A DNA stretch of 64,000 bases from Stenotrophomonas sp. NA06056. Its GTDB lineage: Bacteria; Pseudomonadota; Gammaproteobacteria; Xanthomonadales; Xanthomonadaceae. Of this stretch, positions 1 to 11,308 are shown piece by piece. Positions within the stretch are counted from its first letter, which is position 1. Each line of letters starts with the position of its first letter. Location: contig NZ_CP054931.1 in NCBI RefSeq assembly GCF_013364355.1, forward strand, positions 868,001 to 932,000. Reading direction: 5' to 3'. Below the pieces are notes generated by a model. The model searched no databases. It saw nothing but the letters and a program-made list of their open reading frames with translations, and was not told the origin of the DNA. A program made the translations under genes and the position numbers.

Positions 1-1154
1 TGCAGCAGATTGCCCAACTGCTGGGGCAGGGCAAGCGTATCGGCATCTATGCCGGCGCCGGTTGCCAGGGCGCCCATGCGCAGTTGCTGGAACTGGCGCG
101 GCGCCTGCAGGCACCGGTGGCGCACACCTCGCGTGCGAAGGATTTCGTCGAACCGGACAACCCGTACAACATGGGAATGACCGGCGTCTTCGGCATCGAA
201 TCCGGGTTCCATACGTTGATGGAGTGCGACACGTTGCTGCTGCTCGGCGCGGATTTTGCCTGGGGCCAGTTCTACCCGGACAAGGCCACGATCATCCAGG
301 TCGACCGTGATGGCAGCCACCTCGGCCGTCGCCACCCGGTGAACCTGGGCGTGGTTGGTGATATCGCGCCGACGCTGGATGCACTGCTGCCGATGCTGCC
401 TCCGCGCGAGGACAGCAGCTTCCTGGACGAGTGCATCGAGCACCGCGACAAGGCGCTGAAGAAGCGCGAACAGGAAGAGCAGCCGGGTGAAGGCGAACTG
501 ATCCATCCGCAGCACTTGACCGCGCTGCTGTCGAAGTACGCCACCGACGATGCGCTGTTCACCGCTGACGGTGGCTCGCCGATGGTGTGGGTGCTGCGGC
601 ACATCCGGGTGAACGGCAGGCGCCGTACCTTGACCAGCCTGCTGCACGGCACGATGGCCAATGCGATGCCGCAGGCACTGGGTCTGCAGAAGGCGTTCCC
701 GGGGCGGCAGGTGATCTCGCTGTCCGGCGACGGCGGGCTGGCGATGCTGCTGGGCGATCTGCTGACGGCGGTGCAGGAGGATCTTCCGATCAAGGTGGTG
801 GTGTTCAACAACGGCTCACTGAATTTCGTCGAGCTGGAGCAGAAGGTGGAAGGCCTGCTGGACAACTACACCGACCTGAAGAATCCGGACTTTGGCCGGT
901 TGGCCGAGGTGATCGGCTTCCATGGCCGCACGGTGACCCGTAGCGAGGATCTGGAAGAAGCGGTGCAGGATTTCCTGGCCCAGCGTGGTCCGGCGCTGCT
1001 GGACGTGCATACCAGCCGCGCGGAACTGGTGATGCCGCCGCAGATCGAGGCCAAGCAGGTGGCGGGCACGGCGTTGTATGCGGCCAAGGCGGTGCTGAGC
1101 GGTCGCATCGACGACGTGAAGCATCTGCTGGTGGACAATTTCCTGAAGAAGTAG
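1..1154 (+). CDS. poxB: PoxB-like pyruvate dehydrogenase (quinone) / thiamine-diphosphate enzyme, 5' end missing
   Basis: The reading frame is already open at base 3, so the N-terminal pyrimidine-binding domain lies outside the window; about 383 C-terminal residues are visible. The rest covers the central FAD/NAD-like domain and the C-terminal TPP-binding domain, which carries the motif GDGGLAMLLGDLLTA followed by FNNGSLNFVELEQ, closely resembling PoxB and acetolactate synthase-like enzymes. PoxB-type enzymes decarboxylate pyruvate oxidatively to acetate and pass electrons to the membrane quinone pool. No small regulatory subunit gene follows, which argues against acetolactate synthase. The gene is followed by a long repeat-rich gap. 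Family assignment is firm; the exact substrate is inferred. Confidence 0.85.
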   Translation, partial: QQIAQLLGQGKRIGIYAGAGCQGAHAQLLELARRLQAPVAHTSRAKDFVEPDNPYNMGMTGVFGIESGFHTLMECDTLLLLGADFAWGQFYPDKATIIQVDRDGSHLGRRHPVNLGVVGDIAPTLDALLPMLPPREDSSFLDECIEHRDKALKKREQEEQPGEGELIHPQHLTALLSKYATDDALFTADGGSPMVWVLRHIRVNGRRRTLTSLLHGTMANAMPQALGLQKAFPGRQVISLSGDGGLAMLLGDLLTAVQEDLPIKVVVFNNGSLNFVELEQKVEGLLDNYTDLKNPDFGRLAEVIGFHGRTVTRSEDLEEAVQDFLAQRGPALLDVHTSRAELVMPPQIEAKQVAGTALYAAKAVLSGRIDDVKHLLVDNFLKK

Positions 1155-1168
1155 GGGTTGGGTTTGAT

Positions 1169-1529
1169 GCAGGGCTGCGCCCTGCACCCGCCGAGGCCAA
1201 AGCAACAGCAACAGCAACAGCAACAGCCGAAGCAACAGCTGAAGCAACAGCAACAGCCGAAGCAACAGCTGAAGCAACAGCAACAGCCGAAGCAACAGCT
1301 GAAGCAACAGCAACAGCGGGCATTCCGTGGGATGGCGGGGTGGGTCCGGTTGCGGGGGACGCCGTAAACCCATCCATGGGGGCTTGGCCGCGGCATCCAT
1401 GCCGCGGACACCCCCGCAACCGGACCCACCCCGCCTTCGACAGAATCCCACGATCTGTCGGAATGGCGTGACCGGTTTCTGGTGGGTGTCGACCTTGGTC
1501 GACACGGTAGATCCACGCCATGCGTGGAT
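1169..1529 (-). repeat. Composite hairpin repeat, copy A (with expanded internal array)
   Basis: Read on the minus strand the modules are: a SMAG palindrome (1507-1529), a GTGTCGAC-type palindrome (about 1486-1506), a CTGTCG inverted pair, a perfect 25-bp stem (1334-1358 with 1411-1435) enclosing a 52-base core with its own hairpin (1388-1407), a GTTGC-rich array, and a terminal hairpin GCAGGGC-TGC-GCCCTGC (1169-1185). The same module order is seen at 13.7, 33.1 and 55.9 kb. This copy differs by a long tandem array. No protein is convincingly encoded. Confidence 0.85.
1199..1317. repeat. 30-bp tandem array, about four units
   Basis: Units of 30 bp built from AGCAACAGC steps are repeated from 1201, with clean unit boundaries at 1231, 1261 and 1291. 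The reverse complement reads as GTTGCT steps. The array sits where copies C, D and F of the composite repeat have only a short GTTGC-rich tract, so it looks like a local expansion of that module. There are no spacers, so this is not CRISPR. Confidence 0.9.
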
Positions 1530-1536
1530 GCTTCCC

Positions 1537-1559
1537 GGTATGCCGGCCGCTGGCCGGCA
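1537..1559 (+). repeat. SMAG-type palindrome
   Basis: GGTATGCCGGCCGCTGGCCGGCA: a 9-10 bp palindromic stem with a near-GTAG head. It directly follows composite copy A. Confidence 0.6.
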
Positions 1560-1603
1560 ACCAGGCAGATGTCTGCGATCAGGTGCTCGCGAGCGTAGCG
1601 ACC

Positions 1604-1768
1604 GGCTCTTGCCTTTGATCTTTTGATTCTCTTCCGTGGCTGGCGCGCGCAGGAAACTGTCAGGGGCCGGGTGGGGTGGGTTGCGCAGGACCGTTGGCGC
1701 CATGGATGGCGCCATCGAGCCCCCATGGATGGGTTTACGGCGTGTCCTGCGCAGCCCATCCCGCCCGG
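1604..1768 (+). repeat. Composite hairpin repeat, copy B (divergent relative)
   Basis: A stem of 25 bp (1667-1691 with 1744-1768) encloses the same core seen in the other copies, including GCGCCATGGATGGCGC and GCCCCCATGGATGGG. The stem sequence is quite different from copy A (TTGCGCAGGAC against TTGCGGGGG), yet it still pairs; the three imperfect positions are G.T or T.G. The flanks differ from copies A, C, D and F: no SMAG and no GTTGC array. This suggests a sister family sharing only the structured core. Confidence 0.75.
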
Positions 1769-1906
1769 GCCACTCCGATAGGCTGCTTTCGGCGACCAGC
1801 CACGAGGGGCTCCGCCGTTGGCTGGAACCCATCATTCCACCCGGGAATTGGCGCGCCGGCCCCGCTGGGCCTACCATCGGCGGTCCCCACCCCCACCGCC
1901 CCTTCC

Positions 1907-3511
1907 ATGTCCGCTCCCGCTTCCACCGCGCCGCGCCGCTGGTTCGTCGCTGGCGACTTCAATGGCTTCTTCGGCCTGGTCGTCGACAATCTCTCCATCC
2001 TCGGCTTCATCGCCATGGCGCTGGTCGGGATGTTCCAGTTCCCCGCCGACGTGGTCTTCGGCCGCATGTTCCCCGGCACCGCCCTGGGCGTGCTGGTCGG
2101 CAACCTGCTGTACACCCTGATGGCACGGCGCCTGGCTGCGCGTACCGGGCGCGACGACGTCACCGCCATGCCGCTCGGCCTGGATGCGCCGACCAGCATC
2201 GGCATGGCGCTGCTGGTGCTTGGCCCGGCCTTCCTGGCCTTCAAGCAGCAGGGCATGGACCCGCATGCCGCCGCTATCGCCACCTGGCAGCTGGGCATGG
2301 CCTCGCTGGTCATCATGGGCGTGCTCAAGCTGATCCTGTCCTTCTTCGGTGAAGCGGTGACCCGCGCGCTGCCGCGTGCCGCGCTGCTGGGCTCCATCGC
2401 GGGCATCGCGCTGGTGCTGATGGGGCTGCTACCGCTGCTGGAGACCCTGCGCTCGCCGCTGGTCGGCTTCACCACGCTGGGCCTGCTGCTGTACGTGCTG
2501 ATCGCAAAGGGCAAGCTGCCGCTGCGCGGCCCGGGCGTGCTGCTGGCGTTCGTGTTCGGTACCGCCCTGTATTACGGGCTTGGCCTGGCCGGGCTGGGTG
2601 TGCCCGGCTTCCAGATTCCGGCCTGGGTGCCGCCGCAGGTGGTGCTGCCGCTGCCGACGCTGGGCTTCATCGAGGGCCTGCCCACGGCGATGACCTACCT
2701 GCCGCTGCTGCTGCCGTTCGGCCTGCTGATGGTGGTGGGTGGCATCAACGTGTCCGAGAGCGCGCGCGCGGCCGGCGATGACTACCGCACCCGCGACATC
2801 CTGCTGGTGGAAGCGGTGGCGACGTTGGTGGCAGGCGTCTGCGGTGGCGTGGCGCAGACCACGCCGTACATCGGCCAACCGGCGTACAAGCACATGGGCG
2901 CGCGCAGCGGCTACACCCTGCTGACCGGCCTGTTCGTCGGCATCGGCGGCATGCTCGGCATCATTTCCGGGCTGGTGCAGTGGCTGCCGCTGGCGGTGCT
3001 GGCGCCGATCATCGTGTACGTGTCGATCGACATCACCACCCAGGCGTTCCAGGCGACGCCGCGCCAGCATGCCGGTGCGATGGTGCTGGGCTTCCTGCCG
3101 TCGGCGGCCTACCTGCTGGCGATCAAGGCGCCGGGCTGGATTCCGGCCGAGCAGATGGGCGCGTTGCTGACCCACGTCGATGGCCATGGCTTGCCAGAGC
3201 TGGCGGTGATTTTCGCGCTGGGCAACGGCTTCATCATCACCTCGATGCTGTGGATCGCTACCGTTGCGGCGATGGTCGATGGGCGCCTGCGCCGCGCCTG
3301 TGGCTTCCTGCTGGTGGCGGCGGTACTTACATTGTTCGGCCTGATCCATTCGGTGGATCCGCGCGGCGGCATCTACCTGCCGTGGGACCTGCAGGGCCTG
3401 GCCCGCGTCATCAGCTGGCAGTTCGCCGGTGCGTATGTGGCGTTGGCCATCCTGTTGGGCCTGCTGTCGCTGCAGAAGCAAGCAGTGAAGCCGCTGGCTG
3501 AAAACGACTGA
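1907..3511 (+). CDS. NCS2-type nucleobase permease family membrane protein
   Basis: A 534-residue polytopic inner-membrane protein with about 12 hydrophobic segments. The early part, with DFNGFFGLVVDNLSILGF and later DDVTAMPLGLDAPTS, resembles xanthine/uracil (NCS2) permeases and related solute:cation symporters. I chose the ATG at 1907 because the protein from there begins directly with the membrane domain; the in-frame extension upstream translates the repeat copy B and is not credible. No clear Shine-Dalgarno precedes 1907. The gene stands alone between repeats and ends just before a SMAG element. Substrate unknown; a purine, uracil or related anion is possible. Confidence 0.7.
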   Translation: MSAPASTAPRRWFVAGDFNGFFGLVVDNLSILGFIAMALVGMFQFPADVVFGRMFPGTALGVLVGNLLYTLMARRLAARTGRDDVTAMPLGLDAPTSIGMALLVLGPAFLAFKQQGMDPHAAAIATWQLGMASLVIMGVLKLILSFFGEAVTRALPRAALLGSIAGIALVLMGLLPLLETLRSPLVGFTTLGLLLYVLIAKGKLPLRGPGVLLAFVFGTALYYGLGLAGLGVPGFQIPAWVPPQVVLPLPTLGFIEGLPTAMTYLPLLLPFGLLMVVGGINVSESARAAGDDYRTRDILLVEAVATLVAGVCGGVAQTTPYIGQPAYKHMGARSGYTLLTGLFVGIGGMLGIISGLVQWLPLAVLAPIIVYVSIDITTQAFQATPRQHAGAMVLGFLPSAAYLLAIKAPGWIPAEQMGALLTHVDGHGLPELAVIFALGNGFIITSMLWIATVAAMVDGRLRRACGFLLVAAVLTLFGLIHSVDPRGGIYLPWDLQGLARVISWQFAGAYVALAILLGLLSLQKQAVKPLAEND

Positions 3512-3517
3512 TCACGG

Positions 3518-3541
3518 GTAGTGCCGGCCGCTGGCCGGCAC
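3518..3541 (+). repeat. SMAG palindrome (GTAGTGCCGGCC type)
   Basis: GTAG head followed by TGCCGGCCGCTGGCCGGCA, a near-perfect palindrome, seven bases after the permease stop. It may form a hairpin at the transcript end, but no T-run follows. Confidence 0.85.
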
Positions 3542-3573
3542 CCTGCTGGGCATCGGTCGGCTTCGGGTACGTT

Positions 3574-3626
3574 GTAGAGCCGAGCCTGCGCTCGGCTGCT
3601 CTGAGCCGAGCATGGCTCGGCTCTAC
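3574..3626. repeat. SMAG inverted dimer (GTAGAGCCGAGC type)
   Basis: Plus-oriented unit at 3574-3597 and minus-oriented unit at 3603-3626, only five bases apart, so the pair can also fold into one long stem-loop. It lies between convergent genes (permease and GST) and could end transcription from both sides. Confidence 0.85.
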
Positions 3627-3650
3627 GTGGGAGAGTGGCAGGCGGCGGTA

Positions 3651-4361
3651 TTACCGCTCTGAATCCAGTTCCGGGTAATGCCGGAAGATGCCGTTGGTGT
3701 TGAAGGCAAGCCGCCGCTCCGACGCGAGATAGGTGGCGATGTTGGGCCGTTGTTCCACCCGATCCTTCAATGCGCGCAGCAGCGGCAGCGTGGGCCACAA
3801 CGCCTGCATTCGGCACGGAAACATGTAGTCCAGCCCGCTCAGCATCTGGAACAGTGACAGGTCCACGTAGGAGTGTTCGCGCAGTGGGTGGCGACCGCCG
3901 TTGGCCTTCAATACCTGCTCGAAGTAGCCGAGGAACTTCGGCAAGCGCTCGCCACGCATCGCTGTTGCGCGCGCCTTCGCTTCAGTCTTCTGGTCTTCGT
4001 AGTACTTCGACGTGGTGATTGGATGATGGGTGTCGTGCACCTCGGCCACCAGATCGGCGATGGTCAGCTGCAACTGCAGCGCCTGCATGCGCCGTGAGGC
4101 GGCCTGCGGAACCAGATCCAGCGTCGGGCCAAGGAAATCGAGAATGGCCGCAACCTGTGCGATGACCTGTCGTCCTGCCTTCAGGAACGGTGGCGCGAAC
4201 GGTTGCGTACCTTCGCTGTGGCCGTCGAGGAACGGCTGCATCACCGCATCGCCGTGCACCCGCGCCATGTCGACATAGTCGGCGCCGGCATCTTCCAACG
4301 CCAGCCGCACGAATTCGCCACGGCCCTGGATGCCGGTCCAGTAGTACAGCGCGTACTGCAT
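3651..4361 (-). CDS. Glutathione S-transferase family protein
   Basis: A 236-residue cytosolic protein with an N-terminal thioredoxin-like domain (YALYYWTGIQGRGEFVRLALEDAG, where an early Tyr would activate glutathione as in sigma/mu-like classes) and a helical C-terminal domain with the SYVDLSLFQMLSGLDYM segment typical of GSTs. Start at 4361 is preferred: a GGAG lies 8 bases upstream, whereas the alternative start 18 bases earlier overlaps that site. The family conjugates glutathione to electrophiles or acts as peroxidase; the substrate cannot be read from sequence. It is monocistronic, convergent with the permease and divergent from the DUF3014 gene. Confidence 0.85.
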   Translation of the reverse strand: MQYALYYWTGIQGRGEFVRLALEDAGADYVDMARVHGDAVMQPFLDGHSEGTQPFAPPFLKAGRQVIAQVAAILDFLGPTLDLVPQAASRRMQALQLQLTIADLVAEVHDTHHPITTSKYYEDQKTEAKARATAMRGERLPKFLGYFEQVLKANGGRHPLREHSYVDLSLFQMLSGLDYMFPCRMQALWPTLPLLRALKDRVEQRPNIATYLASERRLAFNTNGIFRHYPELDSER

Positions 4362-4510
4362 GAAGGCTTCTCCATCCAACAGGAACAGCAGGGTGGCGCT
4401 TGTCGCGCAAAGCAGGCGTGAACCACAACGCCAGCGGAATGGGTGGGGAACCCGCCGGAATCAGGGCAGTCACACCTTGTCCATGCGGGTGAAAAGCGAG
4501 GTGCGGCATC

Positions 4511-5326
4511 ATGCAGAGTGCAAAAGCGGTCTGGCCCTGGGTTCTGGGCGTGGTGGTGGTGGGTGGTGCGGGCACATGGTTGTTCCGCGACCAGCTGCAG
4601 GGCCTGGCAGACGGCGTTTCGGTGCCGGTGCAATCAACGCCCGCCCGTACCGGCGCACCTTCGCAACCGGCAGCGACCGCAGCGCCGGCGGCACCCCCGA
4701 TCCAGCATCCACTGGATTCCGAGGCCGCCGCCGACCCGGCGTTGCCGAAACTGGCCGACAGCGATGCTGCTGCCTGGAGCGCATTGAGCCAGCTGTTGCA
4801 GGGCGAGGGTGCATTGACTGCGCTGCTGCGCGATCACCTGATCCAGCGGCTGGTCACCCAGGTCGACAACCTGGACAAGACCAGTGTGCCGCCAACCGCG
4901 CTGGCCGCACGGCCGCTGCCGGGCAGCCTGCAGGTGGAGCCGACCGACGGTGGCGAACGCATCGCCGCGGGCAATGCGGCGCGCTATGCGCCCTATGTGC
5001 AGGCCTTCAGCGCGATGGACCCGACGGCGGCAGCCCTGGCGTACAAGCGCTTCTATCCGTTGATCCAGCAGGCCTACGTCGATCTTGGCAGGCCCGACGG
5101 CTATTTCAATGACCGCCTGGTGGCGGTGATCGATCACCTGCTGGATACCCCTGAACTGGCTCAAGCGCCACTGGTGCAGCGTGATGAGCGTGGCCGCTAC
5201 CGCTTTGCCGACGCCTCCCTGCAGTCGCGCTCGATTGGCCAGAAGGCGCTGCTGCGCATGGACCCGGCGCAGGCGCGGGCGGTCAAGCAGCAGCTGCGGG
5301 CGATCCGGGGCGCGATCAGCCGTTGA
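4511..5326 (+). CDS. DUF3014 domain protein, membrane anchored
   Basis: 271 residues. One N-terminal membrane segment (about residues 9-25) is followed by an Ala/Pro-rich linker to about residue 60, then a helical domain with YAPYVQAFSAMDPTAAALAYKRFYPLIQQAY, characteristic of the DUF3014 family. The bulk should face the periplasm. Function is unknown for the family. The gene lies 182 bp upstream of clpB, but clpB has its own heat-shock promoter, so a shared role is not implied. Confidence 0.75.
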   Translation: MQSAKAVWPWVLGVVVVGGAGTWLFRDQLQGLADGVSVPVQSTPARTGAPSQPAATAAPAAPPIQHPLDSEAAADPALPKLADSDAAAWSALSQLLQGEGALTALLRDHLIQRLVTQVDNLDKTSVPPTALAARPLPGSLQVEPTDGGERIAAGNAARYAPYVQAFSAMDPTAAALAYKRFYPLIQQAYVDLGRPDGYFNDRLVAVIDHLLDTPELAQAPLVQRDERGRYRFADASLQSRSIGQKALLRMDPAQARAVKQQLRAIRGAISR

Positions 5327-5428
5327 GCCACGCCCTGTGCGGATCTGATCCGGATCAACGCGCCGACCACACCCTCTCCGGCATGCTGGCCGCAGGCTGA
5401 CTGGCCTGCGAATGCAGTCGCAGCCACC

Positions 5429-5456
5429 CTTGAAACGGGGTGGGGCAACCGCATCT
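5429..5456 (+). promoter_or_regulatory. Sigma-32 (heat-shock) promoter of clpB
   Basis: CTTGAAA at 5429-5435, a 13-base spacer, then CCGCATCT at 5449-5456. This matches the RpoH consensus CTTGAAA / CCCCATnT with one mismatch in the -10 half and correct spacing. It lies about 50 bases upstream of the clpB ATG and no housekeeping promoter is obvious. Confidence 0.8.
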
Positions 5457-5507
5457 TTCCAGCATCGCCGGCGCGGGCCGGCCAACGATGACCGATGAGG
5501 TTTCGCA

Positions 5508-8093
<2,586 letters not shown>

Positions 8094-8101
8094 GCCGAAC
8101 G

Positions 8102-8130
8102 GGGCGCTGCATGATCGCAGCGCCCTGTTT
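8102..8130 (+). terminator. Terminator after clpB
   Basis: A 9-bp stem GGGCGCTGC / GCAGCGCCC with a 6-base loop, followed by TGTTT, starts 8 bases after the clpB stop. It sits between convergent clpB and the MipA gene. Confidence 0.75.
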
Positions 8131-8165
8131 CCACACCAGCTGCGCGCGGCGCTTGCCGGCAATGC

Positions 8166-8966
8166 TCAGAACCGGTGCGTGTACCCGGTCATCAACCCGA
8201 ACTGGTTGGCCTTCTGCACGATCGGGCTGTCGGCCGCATCGCCCAGCAGGCGGGTGCCTTCCACGGCGATGTACCAGTTGCCGTTGCGACCGGCGCGATG
8301 GCTCCATTTCATGCCCAGGCCGGCGCTGACCAGGCCGGCCTTGGGCTTGTGCCGGGCGAAACCGGTGCGTGCGGCCTGGTCAGGGCTGACGCCGTACCAG
8401 GTCTGCATGTAGCCGCGGTTGCCGTAGTCGGTGGAGACGCTGCCGCTGACCACGCCACCGGCCAGGTCGAACAACGGCATCTCCAGGTTCAGGTGGATTT
8501 GCTGGGTGGCGAGGCCGTTGTCGCCCTTGTCGTCGTCTTTCAGCGTGTACTGCCAGGAACCACTCAGCACCGCCTCACCCAGCGTATAGCCAGCTGCCAG
8601 GCCGACCAGGGGCCGGGTACGGATATCGCCCATGCCACGCAGGAAGTCCGAGCCGCCGAGGATCGAGTCCTTCTCGCGGCGGCTGCCGCTGCCGCCGACG
8701 TAGGCACGCACGCGGGTGTGTTCGCCGATCGCCGTACCCCAACCCGCACCGCTGGTACCCAGAAACCAGCCGCCCGGCGACGTCACGTCGAAGGACAGTG
8801 TAGGGGCGGCCTGGAATTCCTCGCTGCCGCTGTAACGCGGGGCGACACCGCCGCCAGCGGCAAGCTCGAAGGTCCATTGGTCATCCTTGGCATGCGCTGT
8901 GGACGTTGCGAACAAGGGCAGCAGGGCCAGGCCAAGCAGGGTGGGAAAACGGCGAAGGTGGGACAT
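8166..8966 (-). CDS. MipA/OmpV family outer-membrane protein
   Basis: 266 residues with a Sec signal peptide (MSHLRRFPTLLGLALLPLFATSTAHA, cleavage after about residue 26) and a body rich in alternating hydrophobic beta strands, ending in aromatic Phe as usual for outer-membrane beta-barrels. Features such as GGGVAPRYSGS near the mature N-terminus and the strand pattern match MipA/OmpV (MltA-interacting protein-like) proteins. It lies 141 bp downstream of the sensor kinase gene on the same strand, so it may belong to that operon or be its target. Exact role unknown; members are linked to envelope stress and cation or antibiotic response. Confidence 0.85.
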   Translation of the reverse strand: MSHLRRFPTLLGLALLPLFATSTAHAKDDQWTFELAAGGGVAPRYSGSEEFQAAPTLSFDVTSPGGWFLGTSGAGWGTAIGEHTRVRAYVGGSGSRREKDSILGGSDFLRGMGDIRTRPLVGLAAGYTLGEAVLSGSWQYTLKDDDKGDNGLATQQIHLNLEMPLFDLAGGVVSGSVSTDYGNRGYMQTWYGVSPDQAARTGFARHKPKAGLVSAGLGMKWSHRAGRNGNWYIAVEGTRLLGDAADSPIVQKANQFGLMTGYTHRF

Positions 8967-9107
8967 GGCAACTCTCTACATTGGGAGGAAACGCAGCGCG
9001 CGCATCCGGCGCGTGCTGCAGGGTCGCCAGCGTGGCGGGACGCCAGCGACCAATCCGTCCGCAGTTGTGCGGGAGTTGTAAGCAACTGTAAGCGCGGGCA
9101 GCGCCGT

Positions 9108-10397
9108 TCAGCTGGCAGCCATGGGCCAGTGCATTTCCAGGCGCGCGCCACCGAGGGTCGCGCGTCCCACGCGGAGTTCTCCATGGTGGCGAACCGCGAT
9201 GCGCCCGGCGATGGCCAGGCCCAGGCCGAAGCCGCCGGTATCACGGCTGCGGCTGTCATCCAGACGGGTGAACGGGCGCAGCACCTTCTCGCGATCGGCT
9301 TCGGCGATGCCGGGGCCATCGTCATCCACGCGCAGGCAGGCCTTGCCGGCCACGCTGACCAGTGACACCTCCACGCGGGTGCGTGCATAGCGCATCGCAT
9401 TGCCGACCAGATTGCTCAGGGCCAGCTGCAGCAGGCGCGGCTCGGCATCCACGCGCGGCAGCGCACTGGGCCACACCTGCAACACCAGGCCCACGCGCTC
9501 GGCATCGCGGCGCGCGTCTTCCATGCAGGCCTGCAGCCAGTCGTTCGCCTCGATCCGCTGCAGGGGCTCGGCATCGTTGGGGTGCTCCAGCCGCTCGTAC
9601 GCCAGCAGCTCGCTGACCAAGCGATTGAGCTCGGCCAGATCGCCATGCAGGCCGGCAGCGAGGTGTGCCCGCCGCGCCGGATCGTTGCTGTCCTGCATCA
9701 GATCCAGGCCGAAGGCCAGGCGTGCGATCGGCGTGCGCAGCTCGTGGGAAATGGCATGGGTAAGATCGCGCTGCCGTTGCACCAGTTCGGCCACGCGTGC
9801 TGCCATGCGGTTGGAATGCTCGACGATGACCCGGATCTGCGAGCGCGGCGATACCTGGGCTCGCGCCTGCAGATCGCCAGCACCGATGCGGTCGGCATGA
9901 CCCCGCAGCGCCTCCAGGTCGCGCCACAGCAGGCGTACCCACGCATACAGGCAGGCGCCCACCAGCAGCAGGATGCACAGGTACGCGGCGACGGTCATGT
10001 ACAGGGTCATCTGCACTTCGCCGGGAAAGCGCAGCTCCAGCCAGCGCCCGTCAGCGCCATCGATGGGCAGCAGGACCTGCTGGTAGCGGTTGCGGACAAT
10101 GAAGCCGTCCCCGCGCAGGACACTGCGCTCTTCGTCTTCGAGCACCGGCGGTGCATCCAGCAATGACAGCGTGATGCCGTAGTGTGGTTGCCACTGCGCC
10201 ACACGCTGCTGTTGCTGCACGCGGTCCAGGCCGGTCAGTCCGCTGCGCAACGCGTACACCTGTCCGCGCACCTGTTCGACGAAGACACGTTCCTGCAGGG
10301 GCGTGTAGATGCGGTCCAGCAGATGGTTGAGGCTGAACACCGACACCAGCAGGCAGGCACCAGTGACGAACCACAGCCACAGGAACAGGCGCTTCAC
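9108..10397 (-). CDS. Two-component sensor histidine kinase (RstB-like)
   Basis: 429 residues from a GTG start whose first bases overlap the stop of the upstream response-regulator gene (GTGA overlap, bases 10394-10397), indicating translational coupling. Domains: membrane segment 1 (about 2-24), a periplasmic sensor of about 105 residues, membrane segment 2 (about 131-156), HAMP, HisKA with H218 in the ISHELRTP motif, and a HATPase domain with NLVGNAMRYA, DDGPGI and GFGLGLAI boxes. A longer frame starting at 10439 exists but runs back into the regulator gene. The ligand is unknown. Confidence 0.92.
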   Translation of the reverse strand: MKRLFLWLWFVTGACLLVSVFSLNHLLDRIYTPLQERVFVEQVRGQVYALRSGLTGLDRVQQQQRVAQWQPHYGITLSLLDAPPVLEDEERSVLRGDGFIVRNRYQQVLLPIDGADGRWLELRFPGEVQMTLYMTVAAYLCILLLVGACLYAWVRLLWRDLEALRGHADRIGAGDLQARAQVSPRSQIRVIVEHSNRMAARVAELVQRQRDLTHAISHELRTPIARLAFGLDLMQDSNDPARRAHLAAGLHGDLAELNRLVSELLAYERLEHPNDAEPLQRIEANDWLQACMEDARRDAERVGLVLQVWPSALPRVDAEPRLLQLALSNLVGNAMRYARTRVEVSLVSVAGKACLRVDDDGPGIAEADREKVLRPFTRLDDSRSRDTGGFGLGLAIAGRIAVRHHGELRVGRATLGGARLEMHWPMAAS

Positions 10398-11128
10398 GCC
10401 GACCAGGCCGACGGATTGAACTGGTAACCGCGGCCCCACACGGTCTTGATCCGGCGCGGTTCGCGCGCGTCATCGCCCAGCTTGCGCCGCAGCTTGCCGA
10501 TGCAGACGTCCACGCTGCGGTCCAGGCCATCAAAGCCGATGCCGCGCGCCGCCTGCAGGATCTGGTCGCGCGAGAGGATCTGCCCGGGTTGGCTGGCCAG
10601 CAGCCAGAGGATCTCGAACTCTGTGGTGCCCAGTTCCACCGGCTGCCCATGCAGGTGAACCTCGCGCTGCACGCGATCGATCAGCAGTTGCCCATGCATC
10701 AGCCGGCACGGCACACCGGCAGGGCCGCTGCCATGGCGACGGCGCAGCAGCGCACGCAGGCGCGCCAGCAGCAGGCGCGGCTCGATCGGCTTGTGCACGT
10801 AGTCATCGGCGCCGGACTCCAGGCCCAGCACCTGTTCGATATCGTCCTCGCATGCCGTCAGCATCAGAATCGGTACATCGGAGAAGCTGCGGATCTGCCG
10901 GCACACATCAATGCCACCGAGCCCAGGCAGCATCAGGTCCAGCACCACCAGTTCCGGCGCGTGCTGGCGGCAGGCCGCGCTGGCCAGGTCACCTCGTGGC
11001 ACGTGCTGCACCGCAAATCCATGTTCGTGCAGGTAGTCGCTGACCAGCTCGGCCAAGCGGCGGTCGTCTTCGACCAGCAGTACCTGGGTCGGGGTGCCGG
11101 CGGCGGGAGTCCACGGGGAGGGCTGCAT
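10394..11128 (-). CDS. OmpR/PhoB-family response regulator (RstA-like)
   Basis: 244 residues. Receiver domain with acidic pair near residue 20 (LLVEDDRRL) and phospho-acceptor D64 in VVLDLMLPGLGG; C-terminal winged-helix DNA-binding domain ending in RRIKTVWGRGYQF. The ATG at 11128 has AAGGA about 10 bases upstream and leaves a short natural N-terminus; earlier starts add an unsupported 42-residue extension. Overlaps the kinase gene by four bases. Divergent from metY across 180 bp. The MipA gene downstream is a plausible regulon member. Confidence 0.92.
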   Translation of the reverse strand: MQPSPWTPAAGTPTQVLLVEDDRRLAELVSDYLHEHGFAVQHVPRGDLASAACRQHAPELVVLDLMLPGLGGIDVCRQIRSFSDVPILMLTACEDDIEQVLGLESGADDYVHKPIEPRLLLARLRALLRRRHGSGPAGVPCRLMHGQLLIDRVQREVHLHGQPVELGTTEFEILWLLASQPGQILSRDQILQAARGIGFDGLDRSVDVCIGKLRRKLGDDAREPRRIKTVWGRGYQFNPSAWSA

Positions 11129-11308
11129 CGGTAGGGCGTCCTTGTCCGGGGCGAAGCGCCCGGCGGCGAAGCCTAGCAACGGCCCATGTCGTCTGCCTGA
11201 ATCCCGGGCAACCTGATAACCGCCGGTACTGGCGTCATCGCCAGGCGCTCTCAATGGCGGTCGACGGCTGGCCTATGGTGGGGGTTTCCCCGGATGGAGC
11301 CTGGCGCA

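Noticed and set aside
1199..1317. Possible CRISPR array
   Set aside because: Direct tandem units without unique spacers, and no cas genes nearby.
1158..1367. Open frame encoding KQQQQ/KQQLK repeats
   Set aside because: It is the translation of the 30-bp tandem array and the adjoining stem; no ribosome-binding site, and the array belongs to a non-coding composite repeat.
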